From assembly GCF_002154725.1 (NCBI RefSeq), contig NZ_MTAW01000066.1:40056-104055 (forward strand): a stretch of DNA of 64,000 bases. Direction: 5' to 3'. Under the pieces are notes generated by a model that was not told where the DNA came from, did not search any database, and worked only from the letters and a program-made list of their open reading frames with translations. The DNA comes from Nostoc sp. 106C. GTDB lineage: Bacteria; Cyanobacteriota; Cyanobacteriia; Cyanobacteriales; Nostocaceae. This document shows positions 36,629-48,755 of this stretch, one piece after another. Numbering within the stretch: the first letter of the stretch is position 1; each line of letters starts with the position of its first letter. The translations under genes and the position numbers were made by a program.

Positions 36629-39538
36629 CTATCTATTTTTCATAGTAATTGCTTGTGGTGGATACTGCTGCAACACTTGACGTAAATATTCTCCAGTGTA
36701 AGACATAGAATTATTTGCCACTTCTTCTGGTGTTCCCGCCGCAATTATTTCTCCGCCTTTGTCGCCACCATCTGGTCCTAGATCTATTACCCAATCTGCA
36801 CAACGAATTACATCTAAGTTGTGTTCAATTACCAAAATAGAATTACCTTTATCCACTAAACGTTGCACTACATCCAGCAACTTATGCACATCATAAAAAG
36901 ATAACCCTGTTGTGGGTTCATCTATTAAATAAAGCGTCTTACCTGTAGCGCGTCGAGATAATTCTGTTGCTAATTTAACTCGCTGTGCTTCACCACCAGA
37001 TAAGGTGGTTGCAGGTTGACCAAGTTGGACATAACCCAACCCAACATCAACTAAAGTTTGTAAGCGATTTACAGCTTTGGGAATGTTTTGGAAAAAGTCT
37101 AAACTTTCTTCAACTGTCATGTTGAGAACGTCAGAAATGCTTTTATCTTTGTATTTAACTTGTAATGTTTCGCGATTGTATCTCGCACCTTTACAAATTT
37201 CACATTGCACATAAACATCGGGTAAAAAGTTCATTTCAATGACATTTACACCCTGTCCACTACAAGCTTCGCAACGTCCACCTTTAACATTAAAAGAAAA
37301 TTGTCCGGGTTTATAACCTCTGGCTTTAGCTTCTACTGTTTGGGAAAATACATCCCGAATGACATCAAAAACGCCTGTGTAAGTTGCAGGGTTAGAACGT
37401 GGTGTTCTTCCAATGGGAGATTGATCGATAACTATGGCTTTATCAACAGCACTTAAACCTTTAATTTCTTCCAAATCTTTTGGTAAAGGAACTCGCTTAG
37501 TTAGATGGTGTTGCAATGCTGGGTAGAGTAATTCGTTAATTAAGGTAGATTTTCCAGAACCAGAAACACCAGTGACGGCGACAAGTTTACCCAAGGGAAT
37601 TTCTACGTCGATATTTTTGAGATTATTGCGATAGGCATTGTGAATTACTAAACTTCGCCCATTTCCTTCGCGGCGTTCTGCTGGTGTAGTAATTACTCTT
37701 CTTCCTGATAAATAAGCACCTGTCAAAGAATCTTCTGCTGTTAGCAACGCCTGCAAATCACCTTGGGCGACAATATTTCCGCCATGAATTCCTGCACCAG
37801 GGCCAATATCAACAATGTGGTTAGCTGCACGAATAGTTTCTTCATCATGCTCAACTACGATTAAGGTATTACCTAAATCGCGTAATTTAGTTAAAGTTTT
37901 GAGTAATCTGCCATTATCTCGTTGATGCAAACCAATACTTGGTTCATCTAAAACGTAGAGAACTCCTGTTAACCCGGAACCAATTTGTGTGGCCAGACGA
38001 ATTCGCTGTGCTTCTCCACCAGAAAGGGTCATTGCGGGACGGTCTAAGGTGAGGTAATCTAACCCTACATCTAATAAAAATTGCAATCTGGCTTTAATTT
38101 CTCTGAGAACTAAATCAGCTATTTGAAATTGGCGATCGCTCAATTTTAACTGATCTATTTTCTGGCGAGAATCCCGAATTGATACTCCAGTTAAATCTAA
38201 GATTTGGTACTGCCCTAATCTCACAGCTAAGGCTTCTGGTTTTAATCTTTTACCACTACAAACTTCACAAGGCTGATCGATTAAATAATCTTCCAATTTT
38301 TGCTTAATTAGCTCCGAACCGCCTTCATATTGCCTTTGCAGTATGGGAATTACGCCTTTAAAACTCTGCTTTTTCTGGGCTGCGGTAGTGGCTTCCTCTC
38401 CATGCAATATAATCTGTTGCTGTTCTGCTGACAGTTTCCCCCATTGCACTTGTAACTCAAACCCGTAAGCTTGCCCCACACTATAAAGCAATTCTAAATA
38501 GTAAGAATTATCTTTTTCTGACCAAGGTGCAATTGCGGCATAGACTGGCGCTTCACTATCAGGTACTATTAAATCTGGTGAAAAGCGCTTTAAACTGCCT
38601 AGACCATGACAGTTAGGGCAAGCACCATAAGGAGAATTAAAAGAGAATAATCGCGGTGATAATTCTTCCATTACTGCCCCATGTTCTGGGCAAGCAAAGT
38701 TTTCTGAAAATACTAATTCTTCTTCTATTTGTCCTTGGTCATCTGTCATTTGTCCTTTGTCATGAGTGATGACAATAGTGGCAATTCCATCTGATAGTTT
38801 GAGACAGGTAGATAGGGAATCTACCAAACGTTCTTGAATGCCATCTTTCTTGATTAAGCGGTCAATTACTACTTCAATAGTGTGATTGAAATTTTTATCT
38901 AACTCAATCGAATCAGACAGTTCTCTGACTTCGCCATCAACACGCACCCGCACAAAACCTTGGGAAGCAAGACTTGATAATAATTTGCGGTGTGTGCCTT
39001 TTTTGCCGCGAACTACCGGGGCGAGGATTTGAAAGCGGGTGCGATCGCTTAATTCCATAATCCGATCTACCATCTCATCAATGGTTTGCGGTGAAATACA
39101 GCGATCGCATATCGGACAATGAGGTTCACCCGCTCTGCCAAATAACAGCCGCAAATAATCGTAAATTTCTGTTACAGTGCCGACAGTGGAACGGGGGTTA
39201 TGAGATGTAGACTTTTGATCGATGGAAATTGCTGGACTTAAGCCTTCAATCGCCTCCACATCTGGCTTATCCAACTGTCCGAGAAATTGCCGCGCATAGG
39301 CGCTGAGGGATTCTACATAGCGGCGTTGTCCTTCAGCGAAGATGGTATCAAATGCCAAAGAAGACTTACCCGAACCAGAAACCCCAGTGAAGACAATCAG
39401 GCGATCGCGTGGTAATTCTAAATCAATATTTTTCAGATTATGCTGCCTAGCACCCCGAATACGAATCGTATTCTGGTTGTTGTGGCTGGAGTGCGGAAGA
39501 TGTCCATTTAAGGATACGGCTAGCTTTTGATCTGACAT
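36629..39538 (-). CDS. uvrA: Excinuclease ABC subunit A
   Basis: DNA damage sensor of nucleotide excision repair. The 969 residues contain two ABC ATPase modules: Walker [13 protein letters not shown] near residue 54 and [14 protein letters not shown] in the second half, both LSGGEAQR signatures, and zinc-finger cysteine groups ([31 protein letters not shown]). Around residues 256-272 an in-frame insertion, [11 protein letters not shown], is encoded by a TGACAAATGAC-type short tandem repeat, unusual for a core repair gene. Confidence 0.96.
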   Translation of the reverse strand: MSDQKLAVSLNGHLPHSSHNNQNTIRIRGARQHNLKNIDLELPRDRLIVFTGVSGSGKSSLAFDTIFAEGQRRYVESLSAYARQFLGQLDKPDVEAIEGLSPAISIDQKSTSHNPRSTVGTVTEIYDYLRLLFGRAGEPHCPICDRCISPQTIDEMVDRIMELSDRTRFQILAPVVRGKKGTHRKLLSSLASQGFVRVRVDGEVRELSDSIELDKNFNHTIEVVIDRLIKKDGIQERLVDSLSTCLKLSDGIATIVITHDKGQMTDDQGQIEEELVFSENFACPEHGAVMEELSPRLFSFNSPYGACPNCHGLGSLKRFSPDLIVPDSEAPVYAAIAPWSEKDNSYYLELLYSVGQAYGFELQVQWGKLSAEQQQIILHGEEATTAAQKKQSFKGVIPILQRQYEGGSELIKQKLEDYLIDQPCEVCSGKRLKPEALAVRLGQYQILDLTGVSIRDSRQKIDQLKLSDRQFQIADLVLREIKARLQFLLDVGLDYLTLDRPAMTLSGGEAQRIRLATQIGSGLTGVLYVLDEPSIGLHQRDNGRLLKTLTKLRDLGNTLIVVEHDEETIRAANHIVDIGPGAGIHGGNIVAQGDLQALLTAEDSLTGAYLSGRRVITTPAERREGNGRSLVIHNAYRNNLKNIDVEIPLGKLVAVTGVSGSGKSTLINELLYPALQHHLTKRVPLPKDLEEIKGLSAVDKAIVIDQSPIGRTPRSNPATYTGVFDVIRDVFSQTVEAKARGYKPGQFSFNVKGGRCEACSGQGVNVIEMNFLPDVYVQCEICKGARYNRETLQVKYKDKSISDVLNMTVEESLDFFQNIPKAVNRLQTLVDVGLGYVQLGQPATTLSGGEAQRVKLATELSRRATGKTLYLIDEPTTGLSFYDVHKLLDVVQRLVDKGNSILVIEHNLDVIRCADWVIDLGPDGGDKGGEIIAAGTPEEVANNSMSYTGEYLRQVLQQYPPQAITMKNR

Positions 39539-39711
39539 ATCGGCAAGCTGATTGTGAGAAGCGGCGTGAAACAGTCCTTAATAATACTATCTTTACCGGG
39601 CTTATAGTAGAACGTCCGTACTGTTTGATTTTGGTAGTGATTTTACGACCTTTGGGGTTAGGTAGAGGAAGGAAGCGACGCAGGAAAATGGCAAATGACA
39701 AAAACTATTGA

Positions 39712-42700
39712 CTATTGACTCTTAAGTTCTTGCTCGATCGCTATTGCTAATTCATCTGGATCGACAGGCTTAGTAATGTGCCTTTGGAAACCTGCGGTGA
39801 GAATTTTTTGATTGTTAGTTTCACCTGCAAATGCTGTGAGCGCGATCGCGGGTAGTCTTCCACCGTGCAATACTTCCAATTCTCTAACTTGGCGGATGAG
39901 TGTATAACCGTCGATATCTGGCATGGCGATATCGCTGATTAATAAATCTGGTTGAATTTTGGCGATCGCTGCAAGTGCTTCCCGTGCTGAAGCAGCTGCT
40001 GTAACTTCAACGCCATATTCTTTAAGGATAAAGGTGATTAAATCTAGGCTATCAACATCATCATCCACAGCTACTATCCGCAAACCCTGAAGATTTGGGC
40101 AATCATTCAGCAATTCTTTATCCTCACTTTTTGGCGAGACAGCCGTAATTACAGGTAGCGTTACCGTAAAGCTTGCTCCTAGTCCTTCTCCGGGGCTTGC
40201 GACTTGCACAGAACCGTCGTGGAGTTCGACAATGTGACGGACAATTGCTAATCCTAATCCTAAACCACCAAATTTTCGTGTTGTTGCATCATCTGCTTGT
40301 CGAAAGCGCTCAAATACGTAGGGCAGAAAGTCAGGGCTAATTCCTTTGCCTGTATCTGTAACCTGAATTTGGGCATCAGAGCCAACTTGGTGAAGTTGGA
40401 TTTCTACTCTACCTCCTGCTGGCGTAAACTTTACAGCATTCGTCAGTAGGTTTCCTACTACTTGTTGTAAACGACTGGGATCGCCTTGTACTTTGCCCAC
40501 AGCGGGATCAAGCTGGGTCAGAATTTGAATCGATTTAGCTTCAGCTGCTAAACGCACAGTTTCCAAGGCTGCTTCAACAGTAACAACTAAGTCGACTACA
40601 CAGATATTTAAGCTGAGTTTGCCACGGAGAATGCGCGAAACATCTAATAAATCATCAATTAACCTTGTTTGTAATTTGGCATTGCGCTCAATAATTTCTA
40701 GTGCTTGAGTTGTTTTTGCCGGATTTAATTGGCGATTAAGCAGAAGTGTTGACCAACCCAAAATCGGATTGAGTGGAGAACGTAGTTCATGAGAGACAAT
40801 CGCCAGAAAATCATCTTTCAGTCGGCTAGCTTTTTCTAGCTCTATTCGAGCAGCGCGTTCCCTTGCCAAAGCCTGGGCGCGTTCCTCAATCACCAATTTT
40901 TGATCGTGAATATCCGTGCAAGACCCAAACCATTTGACAATTTGACCTTCTTGATTTCGCAATGGAAATGCTCGTCCTAAATGCCAGCGGTATTCGCCAT
41001 CAGCCGCACGCAGAAGCCGATACTCAATATCATAGGTTCTCCCAGTATGTAGGGAATCTTGCCAAACTGCGATTGTGCGTTGCACATCATCGGGATGCAA
41101 AATTTCTTGCCATCCTTCACCGCGTGTTTGTTCTAAGGTTTTCTCCGTGTAGTCATACCAGCGTTGATTGTAATATTCATGATAACCATCTGGCTGTGTA
41201 ATCCAAAACATTTGCGGCATTGTATCCGCTAATGTGCGAAAGATTAATTCACTTTGACGAAGTGCTACTTCTGCTTGCTTGCGATCGGTAATCTCAAACA
41301 GCATTCCCAACATCCGGATGGGCTGCCCTTGTAGATTGTACTGAAAGCGTCCGAAGGCTGATACCCAATGTATACTACCATCCACCCAGATGACTCGATA
41401 TTCGTCTTCATAATCTTGCTGCTTCGCCATTGCCGTTTGAACTGTTACCTCAACGCGAGGCAAATCATCTGGATGGACTTTGCTAGACCATTCCTGATAA
41501 GTCCGTTGCGGGTTTCCAGGCTCATATCCAAAAATCATTTCATGGTAAGGAGTCCATACAACCTCATTAGTTTGTAGATCCCAATCCCACGATCCTATCT
41601 TCGCAGCATCCAGGGCTAGAGTTAGGCGTTCTTGGTTTTCCCGCAATGCTTGCTCTATCTGTTTGCGTTCTGTGACATCTAGAAATGCTCCAATTACGCC
41701 GCGTACAGTACCATCTTCATCTCGCAATGGCACGGCTCTGCCGTAAATTGATCGCACATCCTCGTCACTAAAGACAAATTCCAATTCCGCCTCAACAGGC
41801 TGTCCAGTGCTACCTGCTAGTTGCATTGGTAATTCTTGGGGTGGAATATCTCGACCATTTTTTTGGATCTTCAGCTGAAATGGAAATAGTCCATCAGCAG
41901 GAGTCGCTGTTAAGACCGATCCAGGTGGTAACCGCATCAATTCATAAGCAGTTCGATTTGCAGTCATGTAATGGCAGTGCGGATCGCGAGCAATCCAGAC
42001 AGCAGCAGGAACTGTTTCCATGAAGGTTTCCAGTTCTTGTGCCCGTGCTTTGGCGATCGCTTCACTGTTTTGCAGGGCGAATTCTACTTGCTTGCGCTCG
42101 CTAATATCAACATTGATTCCGGTCATGCGTATGGGGTTGCCCGCATCATCGTAGAATACTTTCGCTCTGGCGTGCATCCAATGAATACTGCCATCTTTCC
42201 AAACCACACGCCAGTCGGTGAACAATTCCCCTGTTTTCAGTGAAGCAATTACATCTGCTTCTGCCTTAGCTAAATCATCGGCATGAACCCATCTCGCCCA
42301 CTCTTCATAACTACCGCCAAACTCACCAGGTTTTAAACCGTAGAGAGCTTCTAACTCTTTTGACCAAATATTGATATTAGTTTGAATATTCCACTCAAAA
42401 CTTCCAACTTTCGTTGCTGCTTGTGCTAAATCTAACCTCTCTTGCTTTTGACGCAAATCATCTTGGATTTGCTTTTGAGAAGTAATATCAGTACAAATAC
42501 CAACCCACTCCCGAATCTTGCCTGATTCTGTCACGACTGGTACACCACGCGCAGAGAAATAACGATAGATTCCATCTGCACCAAGTACCCGATATTCATT
42601 TTCGTAAATACTTCTTTGCTGAACGGCTTGCATCCAAACTTTGGCAGTTCTTTCTTGATCTTCTGGGTGCAATGCAGCTAACCAACCCCAACCTTTAACT

Positions 42701-43566
42701 TCTTCTGGACTTTGCCCTGTGTAAGCTCTCCAATCGGGCATATCAATTATCTGTCCATCAGGAGCAGTTGTCCAAACCATTTGTGAGATTGCGACTACCA
42801 AAGAACGATACCGTTCCTCACTTTCTCTCAAGGCTGCTTCAGTCTGTTTGCGTTTAGTAATATCAGTGAGCATGGCGATCGCACTACAAAATTCACCTTT
42901 GTGATTCAAAATGAAATTAGTGGAGACAATTGCCCAGATATTAGATCCATCTTTGTAGCGTAAACGCAAATCAAATTGCTGGTTGATTTCTTGAATGCTC
43001 TGCCCCTGTTGTCTTAACAATTGCTCTACTTCAATTTGAGCTTGACTTTCCATAAAGTCAAAAATTGAACAACCAATCATCTCTTGTATGCTGTAGCCAA
43101 GCATTTGAGCTAAACGCTGGTTGACATACTCTGTCTTGCCGCTACTGTCAAATATCCAGATGCCCTCATTAGCTGTTTCTAGCAGACGACCATAGTTTAT
43201 CTGAAGTTTTGCTAGCTTTGCTTCAGATGCTTGCTTGGCAGTACGTAGTTCTGCATTTAACGAACTAATTAATAGCGATACTGTGCTAAATATAACTAAG
43301 TCTAGAATCTCAGAGCCATTTCTCAGGGTAAAGACGTATATAGGCAGTGTAAAAAAGTAATTATTAGCTAATATTGATAAGACTGTAGCCACCAATCCTG
43401 CTGGAAATCCACCGTACCAACTACTAAAGACTACAGCAGCAAAAAAAAGTGACAAAACGTTGAGTTGTAGCAGTCGTTCCAACAATAAACCCAGTAGCAC
43501 CGCCAGTAGGACTGACAAAATAGAAATACCGTAGCGTTCCATCTGTGAACGCTGGACTCTTAACAT
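39712..43566 (-). CDS. Hybrid sensor histidine kinase with six PAS domains and a receiver
   Basis: A 1284-residue signalling protein. Residues about 10-105 hold four membrane helices of KdpD/DUF4118 type. Then follow six PAS/PAC modules (about 120-910; for example LLETANEGIWIFDSSGKTEY, VVAISQMVWTTAPDGQIIDM, TMPQMFWITQPDGYHEYYNQ). The HisKA domain has FLAIVSHELRSPLNPILGW with the phosphorylated His, the HATPase has NLLTNAVKFTP and GGLGLGLAIVRHIV. The receiver at the C-terminus has VDDDVDSL and DLLISDIAMPDIDG. Its ligand is unknown. It is a single gene. Confidence 0.93.
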   Translation of the reverse strand: MLRVQRSQMERYGISILSVLLAVLLGLLLERLLQLNVLSLFFAAVVFSSWYGGFPAGLVATVLSILANNYFFTLPIYVFTLRNGSEILDLVIFSTVSLLISSLNAELRTAKQASEAKLAKLQINYGRLLETANEGIWIFDSSGKTEYVNQRLAQMLGYSIQEMIGCSIFDFMESQAQIEVEQLLRQQGQSIQEINQQFDLRLRYKDGSNIWAIVSTNFILNHKGEFCSAIAMLTDITKRKQTEAALRESEERYRSLVVAISQMVWTTAPDGQIIDMPDWRAYTGQSPEEVKGWGWLAALHPEDQERTAKVWMQAVQQRSIYENEYRVLGADGIYRYFSARGVPVVTESGKIREWVGICTDITSQKQIQDDLRQKQERLDLAQAATKVGSFEWNIQTNINIWSKELEALYGLKPGEFGGSYEEWARWVHADDLAKAEADVIASLKTGELFTDWRVVWKDGSIHWMHARAKVFYDDAGNPIRMTGINVDISERKQVEFALQNSEAIAKARAQELETFMETVPAAVWIARDPHCHYMTANRTAYELMRLPPGSVLTATPADGLFPFQLKIQKNGRDIPPQELPMQLAGSTGQPVEAELEFVFSDEDVRSIYGRAVPLRDEDGTVRGVIGAFLDVTERKQIEQALRENQERLTLALDAAKIGSWDWDLQTNEVVWTPYHEMIFGYEPGNPQRTYQEWSSKVHPDDLPRVEVTVQTAMAKQQDYEDEYRVIWVDGSIHWVSAFGRFQYNLQGQPIRMLGMLFEITDRKQAEVALRQSELIFRTLADTMPQMFWITQPDGYHEYYNQRWYDYTEKTLEQTRGEGWQEILHPDDVQRTIAVWQDSLHTGRTYDIEYRLLRAADGEYRWHLGRAFPLRNQEGQIVKWFGSCTDIHDQKLVIEERAQALARERAARIELEKASRLKDDFLAIVSHELRSPLNPILGWSTLLLNRQLNPAKTTQALEIIERNAKLQTRLIDDLLDVSRILRGKLSLNICVVDLVVTVEAALETVRLAAEAKSIQILTQLDPAVGKVQGDPSRLQQVVGNLLTNAVKFTPAGGRVEIQLHQVGSDAQIQVTDTGKGISPDFLPYVFERFRQADDATTRKFGGLGLGLAIVRHIVELHDGSVQVASPGEGLGASFTVTLPVITAVSPKSEDKELLNDCPNLQGLRIVAVDDDVDSLDLITFILKEYGVEVTAAASAREALAAIAKIQPDLLISDIAMPDIDGYTLIRQVRELEVLHGGRLPAIALTAFAGETNNQKILTAGFQRHITKPVDPDELAIAIEQELKSQ

Positions 43567-43746
43567 ACTGCTTTTAGATGAGATAGACTCCTATTTTACC
43601 GTGGGCAACTGGCCTGAGTAATATAGTGTTCGGGTACGATCAACTCAAGTTAACTGCTGATCTGTGGCGCGATCGCTTTCTGAATTAAATTAAGTGTAAC
43701 GATACCATAGACTTAAAATTGATTGCGCTAACGAGGCAGTCTCACC

Positions 43747-44475
43747 ATGCTCGCCAATGCAGCCACCTATGAAGTTACCTGGGAAAAATTACCAGATGAT
43801 TTTGTTTTAGACGATGAGCCAGTGGATAACATTAATCAACCTACCCTTGCTGCGGCTCTTACAGAAAGCTTGGAACTGGCTCTGAGATTGCCAGCCGATG
43901 CTTTAACCATAACTAACTATGGCATCTGTGCTACTTTAAATCGTCAGTTCGTAGTCAAAGCCCCAGATTGGGGATATGTGCCATCTATTTGTGTACCACG
44001 AGCCGAAGTTAAGCGCAGTTATACCCCAAGGCTCCAAGGGGATATTCCTGTAATTGTAATGGAGTTTATCTCAGATACCGAAGGTGGAGAGTATTCCAGT
44101 AAACCCACCTATCCGCCTGGTAAATGGTTCTATTATGAGCAAGTTTTACAAGTGCCAAACTATGCCATTTTTGAACCAGATGAGGGAGTTTTAGAAGTTT
44201 ATCAACGGGATAATTCCGGGCGTTATCAACTGCAATCACCAGATGCAAATAACCGTTACTGGATTGCTGAAATGAACTTATTTTTGGGTATCTGGCAAGG
44301 AAGCCGAGAAAATCGTACAGGTTATTGGTTGCGTTGGTGGGATGAGCAAGGCGAACTATTACTATGGGGAGCCGAGTTAGCCACTAAAGAACGGCAACAG
44401 GCAGAACAAGAACGTCAGCGTGCAGAAAGATTGGCACAGCAGTTAAGAGCTTTGGGAATAGAACCCGAAGCTTAA
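43747..44475 (+). CDS. Uma2-family (DUF820) endonuclease-like protein
   Basis: A 242-residue member of the PD-(D/E)XK-like Uma2 family that is greatly expanded in cyanobacteria. Visible signatures are FVVKAPDWGYVPSICVPRAE, VIVMEFISDTEGGEYS and KWFYYEQVLQVPNYAIFEPD. A C-terminal coiled coil rich in Glu/Gln/Arg (KERQQAEQERQRAERLAQQL) is usual for the group. No biological role is established. It lies between divergent and convergent neighbours as a single gene. Confidence 0.85.
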   Translation: MLANAATYEVTWEKLPDDFVLDDEPVDNINQPTLAAALTESLELALRLPADALTITNYGICATLNRQFVVKAPDWGYVPSICVPRAEVKRSYTPRLQGDIPVIVMEFISDTEGGEYSSKPTYPPGKWFYYEQVLQVPNYAIFEPDEGVLEVYQRDNSGRYQLQSPDANNRYWIAEMNLFLGIWQGSRENRTGYWLRWWDEQGELLLWGAELATKERQQAEQERQRAERLAQQLRALGIEPEA

Positions 44476-44586
44476 GCTTGAGTGAATAGCCGAGAGTCAA
44501 AAGTCAAGGGACAAGAGTTTTTCTGCCTTGTCCCCTTGTCCTCCTTCTCATATCTTCCTTGTCAGCCAATCTCTAATCCCCAGTCC

Positions 44587-46086
44587 CTACACCACTACTT
44601 TTTCTAATATCAACTTAGAACGCTTCACCTGTTCAGGAATAAGAACAGGGTAATCTCCAGTAAAGCAGGCTGAACAAAAACTATTGGTGTCTTCTCGCGT
44701 TGCTTCTAGCATTCCTTGCCAACTCAGGTAAGCGAGAGTGTCTACTTCCAACTGCTTGGCAATTTCTTCTACTGACTTGGTAGCAGCAATTAACTGATCT
44801 TGAGTGTCGGTATCAATCCCATAAAAGCAGGGATGAGTAACTGGCGGTGAGGAAATACGCATATGTACTTCCAGTGCGCCGGCGTCACGCAAGGCTTTGA
44901 CGAGTTTCCGGCTAGTGGTTCCTCGAACAATCGAATCATCCACAATGACCACTCGTTTGCCTGCTAGTACATCTTTCAGGGGGTTGAGTTTCATGCGGAT
45001 GCCCGATTCGCGCATGGTTTGGGTTGGCTGAATAAAAGTGCGTCCGACGTAGCGATTTTTAATCAGTCCTTCGCCATAGGCCACACCAGAAGCTTCAGAA
45101 AAACCAATTGCGGCAGGTATGCCAGAATCAGGAACCCCAAAGACGATATCGGCATCAACCGCCGATTCTGCCGCTAGTTGCCGCCCTAACCGCATCCGAT
45201 AACTATACAAGCTCTCGTCATGCATGATGCTATCAGGACGAGCAAAGTAAATCATTTCAAAGATACACAACTTCTTCTGAGGCTGCTGATGCCAGTGAAC
45301 GGAAGTTAAACCTTCTTCGTCAATCCACACTAATTCCCCTGGTTGTACGTCTCGTACGTAATCCGCACCAATGATGTCTAAGCCACAAGTTTCGGAGGCG
45401 AGAACATAACGGTCTGGCTCACCAGGTAAAGTGCCTATTACTAGAGGACGTATGCCATTGGGGTCACGTACACCCATAATGCCAACAGGAGTGCCAATGA
45501 CTAAACTAAAAGCTCCTTGGCAGCGGCGAAATGCCTGAATACAACCATCTAGCCAATTTGCACCAGTATTTACTTCTTGGGCGATCGCAAACGCAATCAT
45601 TTCTGAGTCTGTTGTTGTCACTAAGTTGCATTTATTCTTCAGCAACTCTTCACGCAACTGCACAGTATTGACTAAATTACCATTGTGTGCTAATGCTAAC
45701 GAACCTAAGCGACTCTCGACCACAGCAGGCTGGGCGTTAACTTTGCGGCTAGAACCTGTTGTTGAGTAACGAGTGTGCCCAACGGCTAGGCTACCTGGTA
45801 ACTCGTTCAGCACAGATTCGTTAAAGACTTGAGACACCAAGCCCATATCTTTGTGCAAGTGTACTTTTGTACCTTCAAAAGTCGCAATGCCAGCTGATTC
45901 TTGTCCCCGGTGCTGGAGTGCATACAATCCAAAGTAGGTCAGTTTAGCAACATCTTCTCCTGGTGCGTAGACTCCAAAAACACCACAAGCTTCTTCTGGC
46001 TTGTCGGGACGATTTTCATGACTATTAATTGGGTTGTTTGACTGTTGGGAGTAGTCGTCCGGAGTGACGGAATCGTAGGGAATCAT
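44587..46086 (-). CDS. purF: Amidophosphoribosyltransferase
   Basis: First committed step of purine synthesis. The 499-residue protein is of the Bacillus type. A propeptide precedes the nucleophile Cys34 in EEACGVFGVYAPGE, so maturation by self-cleavage is expected. Other motifs are LQHRGQESAGIA, GHTRYSTTGSS and the PRPP loop VVIVDDSIVRGTTS. Cysteines in HPCFYGID and SFCSACF would bind the 4Fe-4S cluster. It follows purL on the same strand with a 270-base gap. Confidence 0.96.
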   Translation of the reverse strand: MIPYDSVTPDDYSQQSNNPINSHENRPDKPEEACGVFGVYAPGEDVAKLTYFGLYALQHRGQESAGIATFEGTKVHLHKDMGLVSQVFNESVLNELPGSLAVGHTRYSTTGSSRKVNAQPAVVESRLGSLALAHNGNLVNTVQLREELLKNKCNLVTTTDSEMIAFAIAQEVNTGANWLDGCIQAFRRCQGAFSLVIGTPVGIMGVRDPNGIRPLVIGTLPGEPDRYVLASETCGLDIIGADYVRDVQPGELVWIDEEGLTSVHWHQQPQKKLCIFEMIYFARPDSIMHDESLYSYRMRLGRQLAAESAVDADIVFGVPDSGIPAAIGFSEASGVAYGEGLIKNRYVGRTFIQPTQTMRESGIRMKLNPLKDVLAGKRVVIVDDSIVRGTTSRKLVKALRDAGALEVHMRISSPPVTHPCFYGIDTDTQDQLIAATKSVEEIAKQLEVDTLAYLSWQGMLEATREDTNSFCSACFTGDYPVLIPEQVKRSKLILEKVVV

Positions 46087-46356
46087 GCTGGCTTTGCTCC
46101 TGGTGGTGGTGTCAAGTCACTGGGATTAGGCGATATCAACTTGGTTAGAAGTATTTTTAGAGATTTCTGAATCAGCGTCGTGGATTGTAGAGATGTTGTA
46201 AGCAACATCTCTACAATCCCAAATCCAAAATCTAAATCCAAAATTGATATGAGTGGATAGTTAGAGTTTTCTTAATAAAACTTTAACTGTCCATTAAAAC
46301 AGTACCGTAATTATGCTAATTGACGTTAGCGATTCGCATAGGGGGGATTTTACGAA

Positions 46357-48714
46357 TTAACTAGGGGTAGTAATATGGATTGCTAAACGTCTGGCGATCG
46401 CGTGGGAATAGCGATCAATCATATCGTTGATAGTAGCGTTTATTAAGGTTTGGTTATCAGAGGTTAAAACCCCCAAGCCAACGCCAGAATTAGTCACTGT
46501 ACCCAGTTTTTGCCATTGTTGACCAAGATGTTCTTCTAAGTAGGATTCCCAAATTTCTTGTTGTTCTGACGCCACAGACACTAAAATCTGCCCACCACCT
46601 TCGCCAAATAGCAGTGTATCTAGGCGTGTTGGCTGATTGGCTAGTATTTCTAACGTAATTTGGGCACCAAGCTTACCAGCAATGCAAGATTCGGCTAATG
46701 CAATAGCTAGGCCTCCCTCAGCACAATCATGAGCCGAACGTATCCAGCCTGCACGAATACCCTCACGGCAAACTTTCTGTATGCGACGTTCCCAGTCAAA
46801 ATCTACCTTTGGCGGTCTACCAGCAACAGTGCCGTGAATTGTGGCTAAATACTCGGATGCGCCCAAACTTTCGTCAGATGTTGGTAGCAACCCTAAAAGA
46901 TAAATTACATCACCAGCAGCTTGCCAAGCTTGACCACAAATTTTGCTGATATCTGGGATTAATCCCACCATACCGACAACAGGTGTGGGATAAATTGGTT
47001 GGGGATTACCTTGAGAATCAAGGGTTTCATTATAAAGAGAAACATTCCCACCAGTTACAGGTGTAGCTAATTCCCGACACCCTTCCGCTAAACCGCGACA
47101 AGCTTCTGCTAATTGCCAGTAACCGATTGGTTTTTCTGGACTGCCGAAATTCAAGTTATCAGTCACCGCCAGAGGTTCTGCACCCACACAACTAAGATTG
47201 CGTGCAGCTTCTGCTACTACTGCCTTAGCTCCCTCATAGGGGTCAAGATAGACATAGCGCGGATTGCAATCTACCGTCGCCGCCACTGCTTTTTTACCCC
47301 CTCCGTTTACGGGAGGTTCTAAAGGACGTAAGCGCACCACAGCAGCATCTGCACCACCTGGGAAAATTACAGTATTGTTTTGCACCTGATGGTCATACTG
47401 GCGATAAACCCAGCTTTTAGAAGCAATAGTAGGAGTATCAAGCAAAGTTAACAGAATATCATTCCAACTTTGTAAGCTTCCTTGAATTTCAATGCCCGCA
47501 GTAGTGCTGGGAGGCAAAGAATCAGCCGTCCATTCCCAAGCTTGGCGGGCATATTCTGGAGGTTGTGCCAACAATTCCCGATGATACAAGGGTGTATTTT
47601 CTGCCAACGCATCAGCAGGAATTTCTGCTGCTATTCCACCTTCAAAGAGAATCCGCACAACCGGTTCAGCAATCACTGTACCAGCAACAACAGCTTGGAG
47701 TCCCCAACGGTGAAAAATGTCAATTAGCTCCTGTTCCCGCCCCTGATGAGCAACGAACAGCATTCGTTCTTGAGATTCCGAAAGCAGGTATTCATAGGGA
47801 ACCATGCCTAATTCCCGCGCCGGAATTTTATCCAAATCTAGTTCAATACCGACACCGCCTTTAGCTGCCATCTCTGATGTCGAACAGGTAATGCCAGCAG
47901 CACCCATATCTTGTGCAGCGACTACGGCACCTGTTTTAAATGCCTCCAGACAAGCTTCAATTAAAGACTTTTCTAAAAAAGGGTCGCCAACTTGCACAGC
48001 GGGACGGTCATCTATTGACCCATCACTTAATTCTGCACTAGCAAAACTTGCTCCTCCCATGCCATCGCGTCCGGTGGTGGAACCAACATACAGCACGGGG
48101 TTACCTATACCCGATGCCCCAGATTTGACGATTTCTGGGGTTTCCATCAATCCCAAAGCCATGACATTCACTAACGGATTCCCGGAGTAAGCAGGGTCAA
48201 AGTAAACTTCGCCGCCCACTGTGGGCACTCCAACGCAATTACCATAGTGGCTGATACCAGCCACAACACCTTGAAATAGCCTTTGGGTTTTCGCATCTTC
48301 TAGGGAACCAAAGCGCAAGGAATTTAATAAGGCTATGGGACGCGCACCCATTGTAAAGATATCTCGTAGGATACCACCCACTCCGGTGGCTGCGCCTTGG
48401 AAGGGTTCAACTGCTGAAGGATGGTTATGGGATTCAATCTTAAAGGCAAGTTGCAATCCATCGCCTAAATCTACAACACCAGCATTTTCACCAGGGCCAA
48501 CGAGAATGCGGGGTCCTGTCGTAGGAAACTGTTTGAGTAAAGGTCGGGAATTTTTATAACAACAATGCTCTGACCACATCACGCCAAACATTCCCAATTC
48601 AGCTTTGTTGGGATGTCGCCCTAGCCGTCGGACAATTTCTTCATATTCTTCTGGTTTCAAACCTTCAGCGGCGATTTCTTTGGGTGAAAAGGGAGCAGAG
48701 GATTTGGCGGTCAT
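46357..48714 (-). CDS. purL: Phosphoribosylformylglycinamidine synthase, subunit PurL
   Basis: ATP-dependent amidation step of purine synthesis. The 785 residues are the small PurL form, which works with separate PurS and PurQ subunits. Motifs include [65 protein letters not shown] and [13 protein letters not shown]. PurS and PurQ are not in this window. It precedes purF on the minus strand. Confidence 0.96.
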   Translation of the reverse strand: MTAKSSAPFSPKEIAAEGLKPEEYEEIVRRLGRHPNKAELGMFGVMWSEHCCYKNSRPLLKQFPTTGPRILVGPGENAGVVDLGDGLQLAFKIESHNHPSAVEPFQGAATGVGGILRDIFTMGARPIALLNSLRFGSLEDAKTQRLFQGVVAGISHYGNCVGVPTVGGEVYFDPAYSGNPLVNVMALGLMETPEIVKSGASGIGNPVLYVGSTTGRDGMGGASFASAELSDGSIDDRPAVQVGDPFLEKSLIEACLEAFKTGAVVAAQDMGAAGITCSTSEMAAKGGVGIELDLDKIPARELGMVPYEYLLSESQERMLFVAHQGREQELIDIFHRWGLQAVVAGTVIAEPVVRILFEGGIAAEIPADALAENTPLYHRELLAQPPEYARQAWEWTADSLPPSTTAGIEIQGSLQSWNDILLTLLDTPTIASKSWVYRQYDHQVQNNTVIFPGGADAAVVRLRPLEPPVNGGGKKAVAATVDCNPRYVYLDPYEGAKAVVAEAARNLSCVGAEPLAVTDNLNFGSPEKPIGYWQLAEACRGLAEGCRELATPVTGGNVSLYNETLDSQGNPQPIYPTPVVGMVGLIPDISKICGQAWQAAGDVIYLLGLLPTSDESLGASEYLATIHGTVAGRPPKVDFDWERRIQKVCREGIRAGWIRSAHDCAEGGLAIALAESCIAGKLGAQITLEILANQPTRLDTLLFGEGGGQILVSVASEQQEIWESYLEEHLGQQWQKLGTVTNSGVGLGVLTSDNQTLINATINDMIDRYSHAIARRLAIHITTPS

Positions 48715-48755
48715 GGAAATAATGCACCAAAAGGACAGAGCATTATTCTATCGGT

